A stretch of DNA of 14,601 nt from Verrucomicrobiia bacterium (lineage in GTDB: Bacteria > Verrucomicrobiota > Verrucomicrobiae > Limisphaerales > JAKPVM01): NCBI GenBank assembly GCA_026417275.1, contig JAOADO010000036.1, positions 1 through 14,601 on the forward strand, given 5' to 3'. The notes under the pieces are model-generated. The model saw only the letters and a list, made by a program, of their open reading frames with translations. It was not told the DNA's origin and searched no databases. This document shows, piece after piece, positions 7,892 through 14,601 of this stretch. The position numbers and the translations under genes are program-made. Within the stretch, counting starts at the first letter, position 1, and each line of letters opens with the position of its first letter.

Positions 7892-9286
7892 CTATGGTTT
7901 TCGGAGTTTTTCCATTAATTTTGTGTGAAGGCCGCCAAAGCTGCCGTTGCTGAAAATAACTACAATATCATCAGCCACAAGGTTTGCGGCAACGTGTTTT
8001 GCAATTGCGTCCGAGTCCTGGATATGTTTGGCAACTTTGCCAAGTGCTTCAATGTCCTGGACGAGTTTAACAGGGTCAAGCCGTTCGCCGGGTGCGAGTT
8101 GTTCGGCGCGATTGACTTCGCCGATTATGACAAAGTCTGCGTCGGCGAAGGCAAACGGGAGTTCGTTCTGGAATACATTTCTGCGCGTGGTGTTTGAGCG
8201 TGGTTCGAACAGAGCCCAGATTTTTTGGGTCTTATATCTTAACCTTAGCGCTCTGAGAGTTTCGCGGATTGCTGTGGGATGATGTCCGAAATCGTCAATG
8301 ACAGTTATTCCGCTCACGATGCCGCGAATTTCCATGCGACGTTTGACTCCGCGGAAGGTGTCGAAAGCGGATTGAATTTGTTTATTTGATAGTCCGCAGT
8401 GTTTTGCCACAGCAACCACAGCAAGAGCGTTCCTGATATTGAATTCACCGACGAGGTTTATATGGAATTTGTAACTCGGGGTTTCAAATTCGCTTGCGGT
8501 GGGACCTAATTTGATGTTGAAGGCATGGATTGCGTTGTTTTGGTTAAAACCGACTGTTCTAATTGGGCAGGGTATATTTTGCAACAGCGGCGCAACGTTC
8601 TGGTCGTCGCCGTTTGCCACGAGCAGACCGTTGCGAGGAATCAGGTTTATGAAGTGGCGAAATGATTTTTGGATTGCACCTAAATTCTCAAAGATGTCTG
8701 CGTGGTCGAATTCAATGTTGTTTATTACTGCTATTTCGGGAAGGTAATGCAGGAATTTGCTCCGTTTGTCAAAGAACGCGGTGTCGTATTCATCGCCTTC
8801 TATTATGAACCAATCTCCGTCTGTGAATCTTGCTCCCTGTCCAAAATTAACCGGAATACCGCCAATTAAGAATCCAGGATTTAATCCGTTATGTTCGAAC
8901 ACCCACGCGAGGAGGGATGTTGTGGTTGTTTTTCCGTGTGTTCCGGAAATAACGATGGAGCGTTTGCCGCGTATGAAGAATTCTTTGATGAGTTCCGGCA
9001 TTGAGCAGTAGCGAAGTTTTTTTTCGAGTACGGTTTCGACTTCCGGATTTCCGCGAGAGAGGGCGTTGCCAATGACAACAAGGTCAGGATTATGCGAGAG
9101 GTTTCTTTCTGAATAACCTTCCATTACCTCGATGCCTTTGCTTTCCAGGAATGTGGACATAGGGGGGTAGACGCTCTGGTCTGAACCCGTAATCTGGCAA
9201 CCCATATCCTTGAGTGCGGCTGCAAGCGAAGCCATCGCTGTTCCGCAAATTCCGCTAAAGTGTATTGTTCGTATTGGCGTAAACAT
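7892..9286 (-). CDS. mpl: UDP-N-acetylmuramate:L-alanyl-gamma-D-glutamyl-meso-diaminopimelate ligase Mpl
   Basis: This cytoplasmic murein-recycling enzyme joins the recovered tripeptide L-Ala-gamma-D-Glu-meso-DAP to UDP-MurNAc, using ATP. The 464 residues fit the Mur ligase family. An N-terminal Rossmann domain begins IHFSGICGTAMASLAA, with SDQSVYPPMST (35-45) typical of Mpl. The ATP loop is GTHGKTTT (115-122). EGDEYDTAFFDKRSKF (163-178) is the Mpl signature for the middle domain, followed by NNIEFDHADIF (189-199). DDFGHHPTAI (331-340) and EPRSNT (361-366) lie in the C-terminal domain. I prefer ATG 9286, because Mpl proteins begin just before the first strand; GTG 9298 would add four residues and has no better ribosome binding site. 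The gene is last in the minus-strand block, 39 bp after the decarboxylase. It implies meso-DAP peptidoglycan and recycling. Confidence 0.96.
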   Translation of the reverse strand: MFTPIRTIHFSGICGTAMASLAAALKDMGCQITGSDQSVYPPMSTFLESKGIEVMEGYSERNLSHNPDLVVIGNALSRGNPEVETVLEKKLRYCSMPELIKEFFIRGKRSIVISGTHGKTTTTSLLAWVFEHNGLNPGFLIGGIPVNFGQGARFTDGDWFIIEGDEYDTAFFDKRSKFLHYLPEIAVINNIEFDHADIFENLGAIQKSFRHFINLIPRNGLLVANGDDQNVAPLLQNIPCPIRTVGFNQNNAIHAFNIKLGPTASEFETPSYKFHINLVGEFNIRNALAVVAVAKHCGLSNKQIQSAFDTFRGVKRRMEIRGIVSGITVIDDFGHHPTAIRETLRALRLRYKTQKIWALFEPRSNTTRRNVFQNELPFAFADADFVIIGEVNRAEQLAPGERLDPVKLVQDIEALGKVAKHIQDSDAIAKHVAANLVADDIVVIFSNGSFGGLHTKLMEKLRKP

Positions 9287-9325
9287 AGTTTTGTGCACTG
9301 ATTTATGGTTTTATTAAAAAGCATT

Positions 9326-10459
9326 TCATAGGTTGATGTGAACAATTTTTGCCGGTGGAAAACCGTTGAAGTAAGTGGCTGAGGCGCTACCATATGCGCC
9401 AATATTTTCGGAGTAAACGTAGTCGTCGATTTCAAGTTCGGGTAAATCTTCGGCAAGCGATATGGTGTCAAGTCCGTCGCAGGTTTGACCAAATACGGCG
9501 CAGATTTCGGTCGGGCCTTCCTTGAACGCCTTTATACGGTATTTGCAATGGTCGAAGATGATGCCGCTGAATGTGTGGTAGACGCTATCGTTAATGTAGT
9601 AGCAGGTTTTGCCGTCGCGAACGGTTTTTCCGATTATTTTACAGACAACGGTTGCCGCGGTTGCAACAAGGAATCTTCCCGGCTCGGCGATTATCTGCAT
9701 GTCTGGCGGGAAGAGGCGCTGAATTTCGGAGTTAATCTTCTGCGCAAGTTCGGAGAAAGGACGTACATGGCGGTCGTATGGGGCAGGGAATCCGCCCCCG
9801 ATGTCCAGAATTTTTATTTTGTAGCCGCGGTCTTCAGCTTCTTTTATGACCGCATGGGCGATGTTGATAGCCTGAACGTAGTTTTCAAAATTCGTGCATT
9901 GACTGCCGACGTGAAAGCTGATGCCTTCGACAACAAGCCCCAGATTGAATGCCTCGAGGATGAGGTCAACTGCTTGACCAGGGTCTGCGCCGAACTTGGA
10001 TGAGAGTTCGACCATTGAACCGGTGTTGGGCACGCGCAATCTTAAAACAAGTCCGGCATGTGGTGCGTATTTTTTAATTTTGTGAATCTCTGCACGGTTA
10101 TCGAATGTGACCAGCGGTTTATACGGGTCAAGTTCCTGCAAAGTCTCTTTTGGTTTTATCGGATTTGCGTAGATTATTTTGTCCCAGATAAAATCTTGCC
10201 GCTCTTTTTCTTGCCAGTCTTTGATGTTTTCGTAAACGATGTTGAATTCTGGCATGGAAGCCACATCGAAACTCGCCCCGAGTTTGAACAATGTACGGAC
10301 GATTTCCGGTTCAGGATTTGCCTTTACGGCGTAATAAGCCTGAACATGCGGGAGGTGTTTTTTAAACTCCGCATAGTTTTGCCTGATTGCCTCGTGGTCA
10401 ATTATGACCACTGGCGTCCCGTGTTGTTGGGCTATTTCCAGCAATTCGGTCTTTGTCAT
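9326..10459 (-). CDS. Fold-type III PLP decarboxylase, ornithine (or lysine/ornithine) decarboxylase
   Basis: A PLP-dependent amino-acid decarboxylase that makes putrescine from ornithine, possibly also cadaverine from lysine. The 377 residues form an alanine-racemase-like barrel and a C-terminal beta domain. The PLP lysine is K46 in YYAVKAN. HVGSQ (183-187), GGGFP (221-225) and EPGRF (259-263) bind PLP and phosphate. CDGLD (327-331) supplies the C-D pair that reaches into the partner's active site and is typical of ornithine decarboxylases; diaminopimelate decarboxylases carry C-E-S there instead. YFNGF near the C-terminus also fits ODC. Ornithine versus lysine preference cannot be settled by eye. 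The ATG is 9 bp from the lpxI stop and mpl follows 39 bp later, so the three genes are probably one operon. Its place between lipid A and murein genes is unusual for polyamine synthesis. Confidence 0.92.
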   Translation of the reverse strand: MTKTELLEIAQQHGTPVVIIDHEAIRQNYAEFKKHLPHVQAYYAVKANPEPEIVRTLFKLGASFDVASMPEFNIVYENIKDWQEKERQDFIWDKIIYANPIKPKETLQELDPYKPLVTFDNRAEIHKIKKYAPHAGLVLRLRVPNTGSMVELSSKFGADPGQAVDLILEAFNLGLVVEGISFHVGSQCTNFENYVQAINIAHAVIKEAEDRGYKIKILDIGGGFPAPYDRHVRPFSELAQKINSEIQRLFPPDMQIIAEPGRFLVATAATVVCKIIGKTVRDGKTCYYINDSVYHTFSGIIFDHCKYRIKAFKEGPTEICAVFGQTCDGLDTISLAEDLPELEIDDYVYSENIGAYGSASATYFNGFPPAKIVHINL

Positions 10460-10468
10460 TGTGAGTCT

Positions 10469-11308
10469 TCAGATATTTTTAGAAACTTCGCTAATTGTCA
10501 ACAACGTGAATTTATTTTTTTTGACTGTCTCGATAACATCATCGTAATCAAGGATTAATGTTCGGTTGCTTTCGATGGCAAGTGCGGCAAATTTATTTTC
10601 AATGCATGTTCGAATGGTCGTCAATCCAATGCAGGGGATGTCGAAGCGCATGTCGTGGTTTTCTTTTGCGACTTTTATAGCGATGGCTCCGCCTTTTTCA
10701 GCGGCAAGGGAGCCGCCGCGGATAAGACATGCGTCTGTGCCTTCGAAGGCTTCGACGGCAAGGACTACGCCGTCCTTGACGACAACCGATTGACCGATGT
10801 CCAGCCGCGACACTGCCTTTGCGATACGGTATCCGAAGCGGACGTCTTCTGTCTGTTCGTCTGAAAGCCGCCTGCCCACGAGAAAGCCGTCCGATGGTAT
10901 AATTGGTTTTAGCCAGGGTGTTGCCTCGATGAGTTCGATTCCTTCTTTTTTTAATTCATCGGCGATTGCGCCAAAGATTGTGTGTGCGTTTTTTTCTTTC
11001 AATCGCATGAGGAGCATCATTGCACGCATGTCAGGACGCAAGTCGAACAGGTTTTTGGGGGCAATTTGTCCGACCATGACGCATTTTTTTATTCCACGGT
11101 CTTTAAAAGTGTCAATCAACTTGCCTAACTGCCCCACGCGCATCCAGACAATGTCGTCCACGAGCGAGGCAAGTTCTGGCGATGTTTCGTTTTCGAACGC
11201 GGCGGCGATAAGTCGCTTGACGCCGGCAGAGCGCGCCAGCCTTGCAAACGTGAGTGGCAGTGTTCTGTTGCCCGCGATTATTCCAAGGTCAGTTATTTCT
11301 TGAGTCAT
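10469..11308 (-). CDS. lpxI: UDP-2,3-diacylglucosamine pyrophosphatase LpxI
   Basis: LpxI cleaves UDP-2,3-diacylglucosamine to lipid X and UMP, the fourth step of lipid A synthesis. It replaces the unrelated LpxH in many non-gammaproteobacterial lineages. The 279 residues fit the family. The N-terminus LGIIAGNRTLPL (8-19) is the family's opening strand and loop. MVGQIAPKNLF (78-88) follows, then GRRLSDEQTEDVRFG (145-159), the EGTD motif (189-192) and DMRFDIPCIGL (219-229), which holds the conserved acidic residues near the active site. I chose ATG 11308: the frame stays open to 11431, but that extension would translate a structured hairpin region and has no family counterpart. There is no clear Shine-Dalgarno sequence. 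The gene heads the lpxI-decarboxylase-mpl group and shows that the cell makes lipid A. Confidence 0.95.
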   Translation of the reverse strand: MTQEITDLGIIAGNRTLPLTFARLARSAGVKRLIAAAFENETSPELASLVDDIVWMRVGQLGKLIDTFKDRGIKKCVMVGQIAPKNLFDLRPDMRAMMLLMRLKEKNAHTIFGAIADELKKEGIELIEATPWLKPIIPSDGFLVGRRLSDEQTEDVRFGYRIAKAVSRLDIGQSVVVKDGVVLAVEAFEGTDACLIRGGSLAAEKGGAIAIKVAKENHDMRFDIPCIGLTTIRTCIENKFAALAIESNRTLILDYDDVIETVKKNKFTLLTISEVSKNI

Positions 11309-11338
11309 AAGTGTTGTTTGGAAGAATAACCAGCTATT

Positions 11339-11417
11339 CGTACGGATATTTTCCGTGCGGGACTTTCCCATGAAAGTCCGCAATCTTGACTGTGCAGGAG
11401 CGGAGCCCTCCACACAG
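11339..11417. other. Cluster of three consecutive hairpins upstream of lpxI (possible palindromic repeat element or leader RNA)
   Basis: Hairpin 1 (11339-11359) pairs CGTACGGA with TCCGTGCG around five bases. Hairpin 2 (11360-11379) pairs GGACTTTC with GAAAGTCC around four bases, perfectly. Hairpin 3 (11390-11417) pairs CTGTG..GGAG with CTCC..CACAG around seven bases, with a small internal loop. A weaker GCGC/GCGT pairing follows at about 11426-11437. The set lies in the 173-bp gap between the GT2 gene and lpxI and is more GC-rich and regular than the other gaps in the window. No T-run follows on either strand, so it is not an ordinary intrinsic terminator. It may be a dispersed palindromic element, an mRNA-stabilising or attenuating leader for lpxI, or a small RNA. 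No known RNA family was recognised. Confidence 0.55.
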
Positions 11418-11481
11418 AATCGGTGGCGCAAGGGCGTGTCCTTACAGTTTTAGATTTAATCCATTGCAATTTTTGCATTTT

Positions 11482-12357
11482 TTATCCCACAAGCAAAGCG
11501 CGCATGAATGTAAATTTATACAACCATGCATTCAGGATGAGTCTGAATTCTTTTTTGCCGCGTAGCCGCCAGAGTTCGCGCGAGACTTTGAGCATTTCGT
11601 TCCAATAACCAGCCGAGAGTTTGTAGAAAGCAAGGTGTGCGCGGTTTTTATACACTTTGCGCGCAAGGTCGGAGAAATGATGTCCGAACTTTTCTTCGAT
11701 GTAGCACATTGATTTGAATACGCCCTCGGCGTTTGTGTTCACGCGCGGTCCTTCCTGCGGGTAGATGTCCATCAAGATTTCTGGTACATTGAAGACACGG
11801 TTAATTTTAAAATGGTCAATCAGTGAATATACCAGATACGCGTCTTCGCCGGCATTAAGGTCTTCATTAAAGCGGATGTCGCAATTTTTATGGAAGGTGG
11901 TGGCAAACGCCTGCAGGTCAAGGAGAAGTTCGTCTTCGTTGAAGGAGTCGCGGTCAAGGTGGCGGAAATGGGTGCGGATTCCGAGATTGTATTGTAGTCC
12001 GCTGAAGCCGAGCGGCAAACCTGTCTGTTTGGCGCTGGCAATTTGAAGTTTTAATTTATTGGGACGGTAAGCGTCGTCGTCGTCAAGATAAGCAATCCAT
12101 TCGCCGCGTGCCGTTTCCAGTCCCAGATTTCTCGCGTGGGCGGCATTTTTGGGGAACGGGTCAACGACGACGCGAACTTTTTTATCCGAGAGCAGGTTTG
12201 CAAGTTCGGGGAATTTTTCGAGCCGCGAATCTAATGGGTTGTCGTCAACAACGATGATTTCGTAATCGTTGTGGGTCTGGTTTAAAAGGCTTGCGAGCGC
12301 CCGTTTGAAAAGTTTGGGTCTTAATCTTGTTGGCAATATGACGCTTATTTCCGGCAT
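11482..12357 (-). CDS. GT2-family glycosyltransferase
   Basis: A predicted cytoplasmic GT-A-fold glycosyltransferase of 291 residues that probably adds a sugar to a lipid-linked surface glycan. The N-terminus MPEISVILPTRLRP is the usual first strand. VVDDNPLDS (36-44) binds the nucleotide. NAAHARNLGLETARGEWIAY (71-90) leads into the metal-binding YLDDDD (90-95). E171-D172, in LNAGEDAYLVY, is a candidate for the acidic catalytic region. The C-terminal ~60 residues are basic and aromatic, perhaps for membrane contact. The start is supported by AGGAG four bases upstream. It lies 27 bp after the next GT2 gene, in the same transcriptional unit. The donor sugar cannot be read from the sequence. Confidence 0.9.
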   Translation of the reverse strand: MPEISVILPTRLRPKLFKRALASLLNQTHNDYEIIVVDDNPLDSRLEKFPELANLLSDKKVRVVVDPFPKNAAHARNLGLETARGEWIAYLDDDDAYRPNKLKLQIASAKQTGLPLGFSGLQYNLGIRTHFRHLDRDSFNEDELLLDLQAFATTFHKNCDIRFNEDLNAGEDAYLVYSLIDHFKINRVFNVPEILMDIYPQEGPRVNTNAEGVFKSMCYIEEKFGHHFSDLARKVYKNRAHLAFYKLSAGYWNEMLKVSRELWRLRGKKEFRLILNAWLYKFTFMRALLVG

Positions 12358-12361
12358 TCCA

Positions 12362-12366
12362 CTCCT
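12362..12366 (-). promoter_or_regulatory. Ribosome binding site of the GT2 gene at 11482-12357
   Basis: AGGAG on the minus strand, four bases before the ATG at 12357. It confirms the start, although the spacing is short. Confidence 0.5.
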
Positions 12367-12384
12367 GTCTGATTTTCGAGGATT

Positions 12385-13191
12385 TTACATCGGGTGTAAA
12401 GGCTCTTTTCCGAACAACCTTTTAATTGAGCGGACAAACCTGCGAACGGATTTAATCTGGCGCAGCCAGTCTGTGTATAAATAGAATCGGATTCTGAATT
12501 CTGCTCTGCAAAAATAGGGTTGGTTGTAGCGGCGGCGAATTTTTAAAAAATTTTCGAACTGTTTTTTAAGTCCAGCGTCGGTGATAGAGCCGCGTCGGCG
12601 AAGCGAGCAGGCAAGGAGATGGTCAATCGGTTTGCATTTGTAGTAATGCATGGCGCGGACGAGCCATTCGTAATCCATTGTGTAACGGTCGTTTACATCG
12701 AGTAGTCCCGCTTTTTCAAATGCCTCGCGGTGGATGAATGTTGAAGGCTGGTTAATTCCTGTGCGCGTACCGAGCAGATCCTTGAGGTTGTAATCCCATG
12801 GGGGTATGGTTTGTTCCACTGAGCCATCGTAGCGCAAAATGGCCATGGCGCCGCAGAAGATTTTGATGTCTGGATTTGTGCGTGCGTATTCAAGGAAAAC
12901 GCGACAAGCGTCTGGCGCAAGAAAATCGTCTGCGTTCAACCAGATTATCCATTCGCCTTTTGCGCGTTGAATACCTTTGTTCACGGCATCTGAAAGTCCG
13001 CGGTCGGGTTCAGAAATCCAGAGAATATCTTTTTGTTGTTTTAGAATCTCTATTGTGCCGTCTGTGGAGCCGCCGTCTATGACCCAATGTTCGAGTTCAT
13101 CTGAATTAAATCCCTGGGATCGCACGGATTCGATATTCCGCAGGATGTAATCTTTACAATTGAAAGACGGCGTTATGACGGAGAAAATCAT
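12385..13191 (-). CDS. GT2-family glycosyltransferase (WcaA/WcaE-like)
   Basis: A 268-residue GT-A-fold enzyme. MIFSVITPSFNCKDY is the first strand. IDGGSTDGT (38-46), EPDRGLSDAVNKGI (61-74) and the metal-binding LNADD (85-89) are the standard GT2 motifs of enzymes acting in capsule, O-antigen or colanic-acid assembly. INQPSTFIHREAFEKAGLLD (146-165) and DYEW (173-176) form the acceptor side with the likely catalytic acid. A basic C-terminal tail (about 250-262) may contact the membrane. Its ATG overlaps the stop of the upstream GT4 gene in ATGA (13191-13188), so translation is coupled. The product is probably one residue of a surface glycan repeat; the sugar is unknown. Confidence 0.92.
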   Translation of the reverse strand: MIFSVITPSFNCKDYILRNIESVRSQGFNSDELEHWVIDGGSTDGTIEILKQQKDILWISEPDRGLSDAVNKGIQRAKGEWIIWLNADDFLAPDACRVFLEYARTNPDIKIFCGAMAILRYDGSVEQTIPPWDYNLKDLLGTRTGINQPSTFIHREAFEKAGLLDVNDRYTMDYEWLVRAMHYYKCKPIDHLLACSLRRRGSITDAGLKKQFENFLKIRRRYNQPYFCRAEFRIRFYLYTDWLRQIKSVRRFVRSIKRLFGKEPLHPM

Positions 13192-14246
13192 TTTAGGGCA
13201 TTTTGTTTTTGAAGTTCAGTTCGTGTAAAATTTCTTTGAATCGCCTGTCTATAGATTGAAACAAGTTTGTTCACGATATTCTTCCATCTGAATTCTTCTG
13301 ATAAACTTGTGGGGGTGCCACGTTCGAAGTGTTTTTTTAAATCCATTGCTACGCCTTCGATGTTCTGCCCTGTGGTTTCTGGAAGTTTATCGAACGGCGG
13401 GACTTTTGTGTACGATGATTTGAGCAAGAGGACTGGTTTTCTTGCTGCCATTGCCTGCAAAACGCTTAACGGCTGTGTTTCTTCTGAACTTAACAGAGCA
13501 AACAGTCGGCACGCGGCGTAGGCAGATGGAAGGAGCGGATTCTCATTTGTTAGTTCATGCAACCAGCGTCCGCCGTAGCCAGCGTTAATTCTTTGTTCGG
13601 CTTCCAATTTAACTGCGTACTCTTCCCATCCTGGCAGGGTTGGTCCAATTATGACCACTGGCAATTTCACTCTGTTAGCCGCCTGCAAAAGCATAAGTTG
13701 ATTTTTGCGTGGCTGGACGGCGCCGACTGTGAGGATGAACGGTGTGTCTCCGAAGGTTTTTTGCCAGGTATCTGGCGTTGCGTTAAAGAATGCATCGTCA
13801 ATTCCGTTCGGGACGACGTGGATTTTATCTGACGGGACGCCGTGAATCATTTTCAATGCGTGTGCGTCTGTCTCGGTGATTGTTATAATCGCGGCGGCAT
13901 TCAGTATGGCATCCTGGCGGGACCGCAGACGGAGGATTTCGGATTTCATCCAGCGCCGCATTGTTGCAAAACAGAGGGTCAGACGGCTGGTTGGACATCC
14001 GAACAGCATGGTGATGATATACGGCTTGCCGGCATGTTTGACCAGTTCCATGACGCGCGAAATGTAAGGCGGAAAACCGATGAAATGATACACGTCGGCA
14101 AGTTCTTTGTTTTCCGACCAGTTAAATAGACTAACGCTGACCTCAGGAGCAAACTTTTGCAACGCTTTAAAGGTATCGTAAGCCTGCACCTGAAGCCCGC
14201 CTGTCATTAAGCTCACAGGATACTCGGGAACTATGCAAACGCGCAT
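13188..14246 (-). CDS. GT4-family (GT-B fold) glycosyltransferase
   Basis: A 352-residue GT-B enzyme. The N-terminal acceptor domain begins MRVCIVPEYPVSLMTGGLQVQ, with the glycine-rich loop GG (16-17). The donor half starts near VVPNGID (144-150) and has TVGAVQPRKNQ (173-183), the strand and basic pair that hold the nucleotide-sugar phosphate. The E-x7-E motif typical of the family is altered: E256 is present, but the second position is Q264 (SSEETQPLSVLQAMAARKP, 253-271). Enzymes with this change can still be active, so the effect is unclear. The gene is the first of the minus-strand block and overlaps the next gene by four bases (ATGA). It has no recognisable Shine-Dalgarno sequence, which fits either a leaderless transcript or weak initiation. 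The role is likely surface-glycan assembly. Confidence 0.9.
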   Translation of the reverse strand: MRVCIVPEYPVSLMTGGLQVQAYDTFKALQKFAPEVSVSLFNWSENKELADVYHFIGFPPYISRVMELVKHAGKPYIITMLFGCPTSRLTLCFATMRRWMKSEILRLRSRQDAILNAAAIITITETDAHALKMIHGVPSDKIHVVPNGIDDAFFNATPDTWQKTFGDTPFILTVGAVQPRKNQLMLLQAANRVKLPVVIIGPTLPGWEEYAVKLEAEQRINAGYGGRWLHELTNENPLLPSAYAACRLFALLSSEETQPLSVLQAMAARKPVLLLKSSYTKVPPFDKLPETTGQNIEGVAMDLKKHFERGTPTSLSEEFRWKNIVNKLVSIYRQAIQRNFTRTELQKQNALK

Positions 14247-14601
14247 ACAGATTAAATATCAGTTTTAAACTTTATTTCAATTGCAGTTTTAATGGTAAAC
14301 TTGTTTCCGCGGCAGAAAAAAATAAAGTCAGGACAATTTTTAATTACCGCAAATAAATAATCAAATTCGGTCATCATTAAAAACTTGATGAGTAATTAGA
14401 CTCTCTGGACAACTGTAGATGTTGTAATAATAATTGTTGACCTGTTCGGATACGAAAACATGGTCACTTCATTATTTTCCAGGATAAATAATTATTAACA
14501 GAAGACCAAATTAAGAACTGTAATATTCTGGAACAGGCTGGTCTTATACTGATTGTCTGAAAAAATTGAACAGGGTTGAACTGTTAACAAAAACCTCGAA
14601 C
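14247..14601. other. AT-rich intergenic region at the right edge, no gene seen
   Basis: These 355 bases hold no convincing gene on either strand. On the minus strand two frames enter from the right edge and stop after about 18 and 34 codons; either could be the end of an upstream gene, but neither shows a recognisable sequence. The region is AT-rich and should contain the promoter of the glycosyltransferase block. Several short AACAG/CTGTT words recur (for example 14439-14443, 14507-14511, 14533-14537, 14570-14574, 14580-14586), without a clear regular array. Confidence 0.4.
14253..14280 (-). promoter_or_regulatory. Candidate promoter for the glycosyltransferase block, with start point at or next to the ATG
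   Basis: On the minus strand, TTGAAA (14280-14275) and TATTTA (14258-14253) are 16 bases apart. The A of the ATG at 14246 is 7 bases past the -10. If it is used, the transcript would be leaderless, which agrees with the missing Shine-Dalgarno sequence. The region is AT-rich, so a chance match is quite possible. Confidence 0.25.

Noticed and set aside
9485..10558. Long plus-strand reading frames opposite the decarboxylase gene (9485-10003 and 10058-10558).
   Set aside because: They are antisense shadows of a clearly recognised gene, with improbable Cys/Phe/Val-rich composition and no family features.
11309..11431. A 41-codon in-frame N-terminal extension of LpxI.
   Set aside because: It translates the hairpin cluster, has no family counterpart, and the family's first strand begins just after ATG 11308.
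11339..11460. A tRNA or known riboswitch in the structured gap upstream of lpxI.
   Set aside because: No T-loop sequence, no cloverleaf arrangement and no riboswitch core that I recognise.

Overview
The window reads as chromosomal DNA of a Gram-negative, lipid A-making bacterium, most likely from the PVC group (Verrucomicrobiota, Kiritimatiellota, Lentisphaerota or relatives). The grounds are LpxI (lipid A) and Mpl (peptidoglycan recycling), a secreted tandem NIPSNAP protein, an FmdB-type zinc ribbon with a Ser/Ala/Gly tail, and a 500-residue exported protein that resembles hypothetical proteins I associate with Verrucomicrobia. The lineage is an inference from gene content; there is no rRNA or tRNA here to test it.

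Left edge (1-1094, minus strand): the 3' end of the gene is cut by the window edge. It is a beta-class DNA methyltransferase broken by an apparent single-base deletion near 714-715. Behind it lies an AT-rich spacer with an 18-bp perfect palindrome touching the methyltransferase start and a 9-bp inverted repeat nearer the next gene.

Block 1 (1095-4377, minus strand; transcribed right to left): an exported tandem NIPSNAP protein, then a PIG-L/LmbE-type deacetylase, then, 2 bp later, a GT-C-like polytopic membrane protein with a soluble C-terminal domain. The last two are probably translationally coupled and suggest sugar or glycolipid modification at the envelope.

Block 2 (4608-7805, plus strand), divergent from block 1: an FmdB-family zinc ribbon protein, an exported protein of unknown function that looks like a peptidase fold with its catalytic residues replaced, and an MFS-type transporter starting with GTG.

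Block 3 (7892-14246, minus strand), convergent with block 2: a GT4 and two GT2 glycosyltransferases in close succession, a spacer with three consecutive hairpins, then lpxI, a fold-III ornithine/lysine-type decarboxylase, and mpl. It joins surface-glycan assembly, lipid A synthesis, polyamine synthesis and murein recycling in one direction. The last 355 bases of the window are AT-rich and hold no gene I can support.

I found no CRISPR array, transposase, phage genes, tRNA or rRNA. Most of the window is ordinary envelope biology. The items most worth a second look are the hairpin cluster upstream of lpxI, the lpxI-decarboxylase-mpl arrangement, the degenerate peptidase-like protein, and the frameshifted methyltransferase.
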